From the NCBI GenBank assembly GCA_902793325.1, contig CADBCY010000009.1, forward strand, positions 18,172 to 82,171: a stretch of DNA of 64,000 bases, in the 5' to 3' direction. Under the pieces are notes generated by a model, which worked only from the letters and a program-made list of their open reading frames with translations, did not search any database and had not been told where the DNA came from. How positions within the stretch are numbered: the first letter of the stretch is position 1; each line of letters begins with the position of its first letter. The stretch comes from an uncultured Eubacteriales bacterium. GTDB taxonomy: Bacteria > Bacillota > Clostridia > Christensenellales > Aristaeellaceae. Shown here one piece after another: positions 62,360 to 64,000 of the stretch. A program made the translations under genes and the position numbers.

Positions 62360-63049
62360 ATGAAACGCAGGATCATTCACATCGACGAGGAGAAGTGCAT
62401 CGGCTGCGGCGCCTGCGCCGACGCCTGCCACGAGGGCGCCATTGCCATGGTGAACGGCAAGGCGAAGCTGATGCGCGAGGACTACTGCGACGGCCTGGGC
62501 GACTGCCTGCCCGCCTGCCCCGCCGACGCCATCGCCTTCGAGGAGCGGGAAGCGCCCGCCTACGACGCGGCCGCCGTGCAGGCCGCGAAGCGCGCCGCCG
62601 CCCAGCCCCACGCCGGCTGTCCCGGCACGCAGGCGCGGACCATCGCGGAGCCTCCCGCGGAAGGGCCCGCCGCGCCTGTCGCCAGCCGGCTCCGCCAGTG
62701 GCCGGTCCAACTGAAGCTGGTGAATGCCGCCGCGCCCTGTTTCGACGGCGCGCACCTGCTGGTGGCGGCGGATTGCACCGCCTACGCCTACGGCAGCTTC
62801 CACGAGGATTTCATCCGGGGCAAGGTCTGCGTGATCGGCTGCCCGAAGCTGGACGGCGTCGACTACACGGAGAAGCTGGAGGCGATCCTCACCGATCACG
62901 ACGTCAAATCGCTGACCATCGTGCGCATGGAAGTGCCCTGCTGCGGCGGCCTGGAGCACGCCGCGAAGCAAGCCCTGCGCAACAGCGGCCGGTTCATCCC
63001 CTGGCGGGTCGTGACGCTCTCCGTGGACGGCCGGATCCTGGAGGACTGA
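62360..63049 (+). CDS. 4Fe-4S ferredoxin-domain protein
   Basis: The protein has 229 residues; the start at MKRRIIHIDEEK follows GGAGGAA. Residues 12-55 hold two clusters: CIGCGACADACHEGAI and CDGLGDCLPACPADAI. An Ala/Pro-rich linker leads to a second domain (LLVAADCTAYAYGSFHEDF, KVCVIGCPKLD, VRMEVPCCGGL) with further Cys. This type is common in anaerobes beside Crp-like regulators and may be an electron carrier or sensor partner in nitrosative or redox response. Confidence 0.87.
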   Translation: MKRRIIHIDEEKCIGCGACADACHEGAIAMVNGKAKLMREDYCDGLGDCLPACPADAIAFEEREAPAYDAAAVQAAKRAAAQPHAGCPGTQARTIAEPPAEGPAAPVASRLRQWPVQLKLVNAAAPCFDGAHLLVAADCTAYAYGSFHEDFIRGKVCVIGCPKLDGVDYTEKLEAILTDHDVKSLTIVRMEVPCCGGLEHAAKQALRNSGRFIPWRVVTLSVDGRILED

Positions 63050-63136
63050 GCGCTCGCGCAAATTTGCCCCGCATATTGAATAAAACCGCCCCGCCCCGGC
63101 CATACTGGAAACAGTTACCATCCGGGAGGGGCGATT

Positions 63137-63853
63137 ATGGGGCGGATCATCGACGGCGTTGCGCTGCGGGTCGGGCTGGCCATCGGCGCGTACCTGCTGT
63201 TTCTCACCGCGTGGCGCAGCGTGCCGCTGGCCTGCGCGCTCACGCTGGCCTGCGCGGGCTGCGCCGCCGCGCTGCCGCGGCGGCGTTCGCGGGAGCGCCG
63301 GCAGACGGCCCGGGAAAAACTGTTGCGGCTGGCCTGCCTGGACGACGCCGAAGCGACGCAAATCCTCGAACCGCTGCTGCGGGAGCGCTTTCCGGAAGCG
63401 CCGTTCGAGCTGTGCCCGATCCTCAGGCACCCCATGGCTGCGCTGACCGCCGGGGACGTGCTCGCGCTGTGGAAGGCGCGGCGGGGCGCGGAACGGCTGG
63501 CCATCGCGGCCACGTGCCGCGCGGACGCCGGGGCGAGGGCCTTTGCGCGAAGGCTGTCCCACCCCGCCGTGGCGATCCTGGACGGCGACGCGCTGCGGCC
63601 CGTGCTGGCAGGATGGCGCCCTGCGCCGGAGCCGCCCGCGGCAAAGCCCGCCCCGCCCGCTCGCCTGCGACGGCTGGCCTCGGACGCCCTGCGACGGCCG
63701 CTGCCCGTCAAGCTTGCGCTGCTCGGCCCGGGGATGCTCTGCCTGTACCTGCTTCAGGGCAGCCCGCTCTACCTCTTCGGCGGGGTCTGGATCTGTTTCC
63801 GCTGGGCCGCGCCGAAGCTCTGCGGCAACGCGCCGGGGCGGCTGTTTGAATAA
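63137..63853 (+). CDS. Hypothetical membrane-anchored protein
   Basis: The protein has 238 residues; GGGAGG precedes ATG. There are two hydrophobic segments near residues 12-48 and one or two near the C-terminus (LALLGPGMLCLYLLQGSPLY). The central soluble part (LLRLACLDDAEATQILEPLL, LWKARRGAERLAIAATCRAD, VAILDGDALRPVL) vaguely resembles restriction-endonuclease-like folds. I do not recognise the family. Confidence 0.7.
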   Translation: MGRIIDGVALRVGLAIGAYLLFLTAWRSVPLACALTLACAGCAAALPRRRSRERRQTAREKLLRLACLDDAEATQILEPLLRERFPEAPFELCPILRHPMAALTAGDVLALWKARRGAERLAIAATCRADAGARAFARRLSHPAVAILDGDALRPVLAGWRPAPEPPAAKPAPPARLRRLASDALRRPLPVKLALLGPGMLCLYLLQGSPLYLFGGVWICFRWAAPKLCGNAPGRLFE

Positions 63854-63858
63854 ATCAC

Positions 63859-63885
63859 GGGGCTGTCTCAAAACGAGGCAGCCTC
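63859..63885 (+). repeat. Terminal inverted repeat of an insertion sequence (one end)
   Basis: GGGGCTGTCTCAAAA is the form of terminal repeat seen in several IS families. It lies 5 bases after the preceding gene and 40 bases outside the stop of the transposase remnant. It also forms a small hairpin with GAGGCAGCC. Confidence 0.5.
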
Positions 63886-63913
63886 TTTATAATGGGACAC
63901 GAAAAAAAGCTCT

Positions 63914-64000
63914 TCACGGAAAGTTGTGGGATTCCAGCCAGGCAACCGGCAGAGCGAGGTAACGAATGAGGGTGAAGAAGTACTCGTCATCCCTGTAGCC
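63914..64000 (-). mobile_element. Transposase C-terminus (partial, runs off the window)
   Basis: The last 28 codons on the minus strand read GYRDDEYFFTLIRYLALPVA and more, to TGA. GYRDxEYF endings are typical of DDE transposases. The family cannot be set from this much sequence. Confidence 0.5.

Noticed and set aside
61634-63871. Open frame of 745 codons on the minus strand
   Set aside because: Shadow of the Crp-like, zinc-ribbon and ferredoxin genes.

Overview
The window is high-GC DNA from an anaerobic Gram-positive bacterium of the class Clostridia. It looks like an uncultured gut or rumen lineage near Christensenellales or Aristaeella, but that placement is inference. The signs are many sugar ABC importers with short lipid-free signal peptides, strong AGGAGG ribosome binding sites, a group-B type [FeFe] hydrogenase, flavodiiron and rubredoxin modules, and ferredoxin, Rrf2 and Crp regulators. 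Overlapping ATGA stop/start pairs are frequent inside operons.

Layout. 1-7 kb: a monosaccharide ABC importer (ATPase, permease, binding protein, minus strand), followed by its likely sensor set: a histidine kinase, an AraC-type response regulator and a second binding protein cut by the window edge. 7-16.3 kb: an accessory zone with a DUF1349 protein, two decayed genes, a two-gene ABCG-like exporter, a truncated hydrolase, an NRPS remnant, and a D-lactate-dehydrogenase-like gene coupled to a broken MATE transporter. 16.6-20.6 kb: a TetR regulator with a perfect operator on its own promoter, and a Sel1-repeat/S41 peptidase fusion. 20.7-23.2 kb: a [FeFe] hydrogenase and a metallo-beta-lactamase/rubredoxin fusion.

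23.3-35 kb is the metabolic centre of the window. A minus-strand operon (LacI regulator, rhamnulokinase-type kinase, two class II aldolases, amidohydrolase) faces a plus-strand operon (binding protein, ATPase, two permeases, D-tagatose/psicose 3-epimerase-type enzyme). Together they read as import, epimerisation, phosphorylation and aldol cleavage of a rare or 6-deoxy ketose. A LacI-type operator lies in the transporter promoter, and no aldose isomerase is present.

35-48 kb: a diguanylate cyclase interrupted by an in-frame TAG, a frameshifted uracil/xanthine permease, a polar amino acid ABC importer with a possible leader peptide, and a sulfur-handling group (LarE, MOSC, an Rrf2 regulator with three cysteines, a cysteine synthase and a binding protein). 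A broken fumarate-reductase-like flavoprotein ends this stretch. 48-52.5 kb is a run of truncated genes: GH3, MATE, PEP-synthase-like, D-LDH, flavodiiron and an unknown fragment. 52.6-54.9 kb holds a PAPS-reductase-family gene and a lower-GC tyrosine integrase that abuts rpsI. 55-60 kb is core: rpsI-rplM, a YkvI-like membrane protein, and rpsB-tsf-pyrH. 60-64 kb: a CapA-like protein, a Crp/Fnr regulator with a palindromic operator, a divergent zinc-ribbon/ferredoxin pair, an unknown membrane protein and the end of an insertion sequence.

At least eight genes carry single-base indels, several of them in short homopolymers. Some of the apparent gene decay may therefore be residual sequencing error. 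The gene truncations cannot be explained that way.
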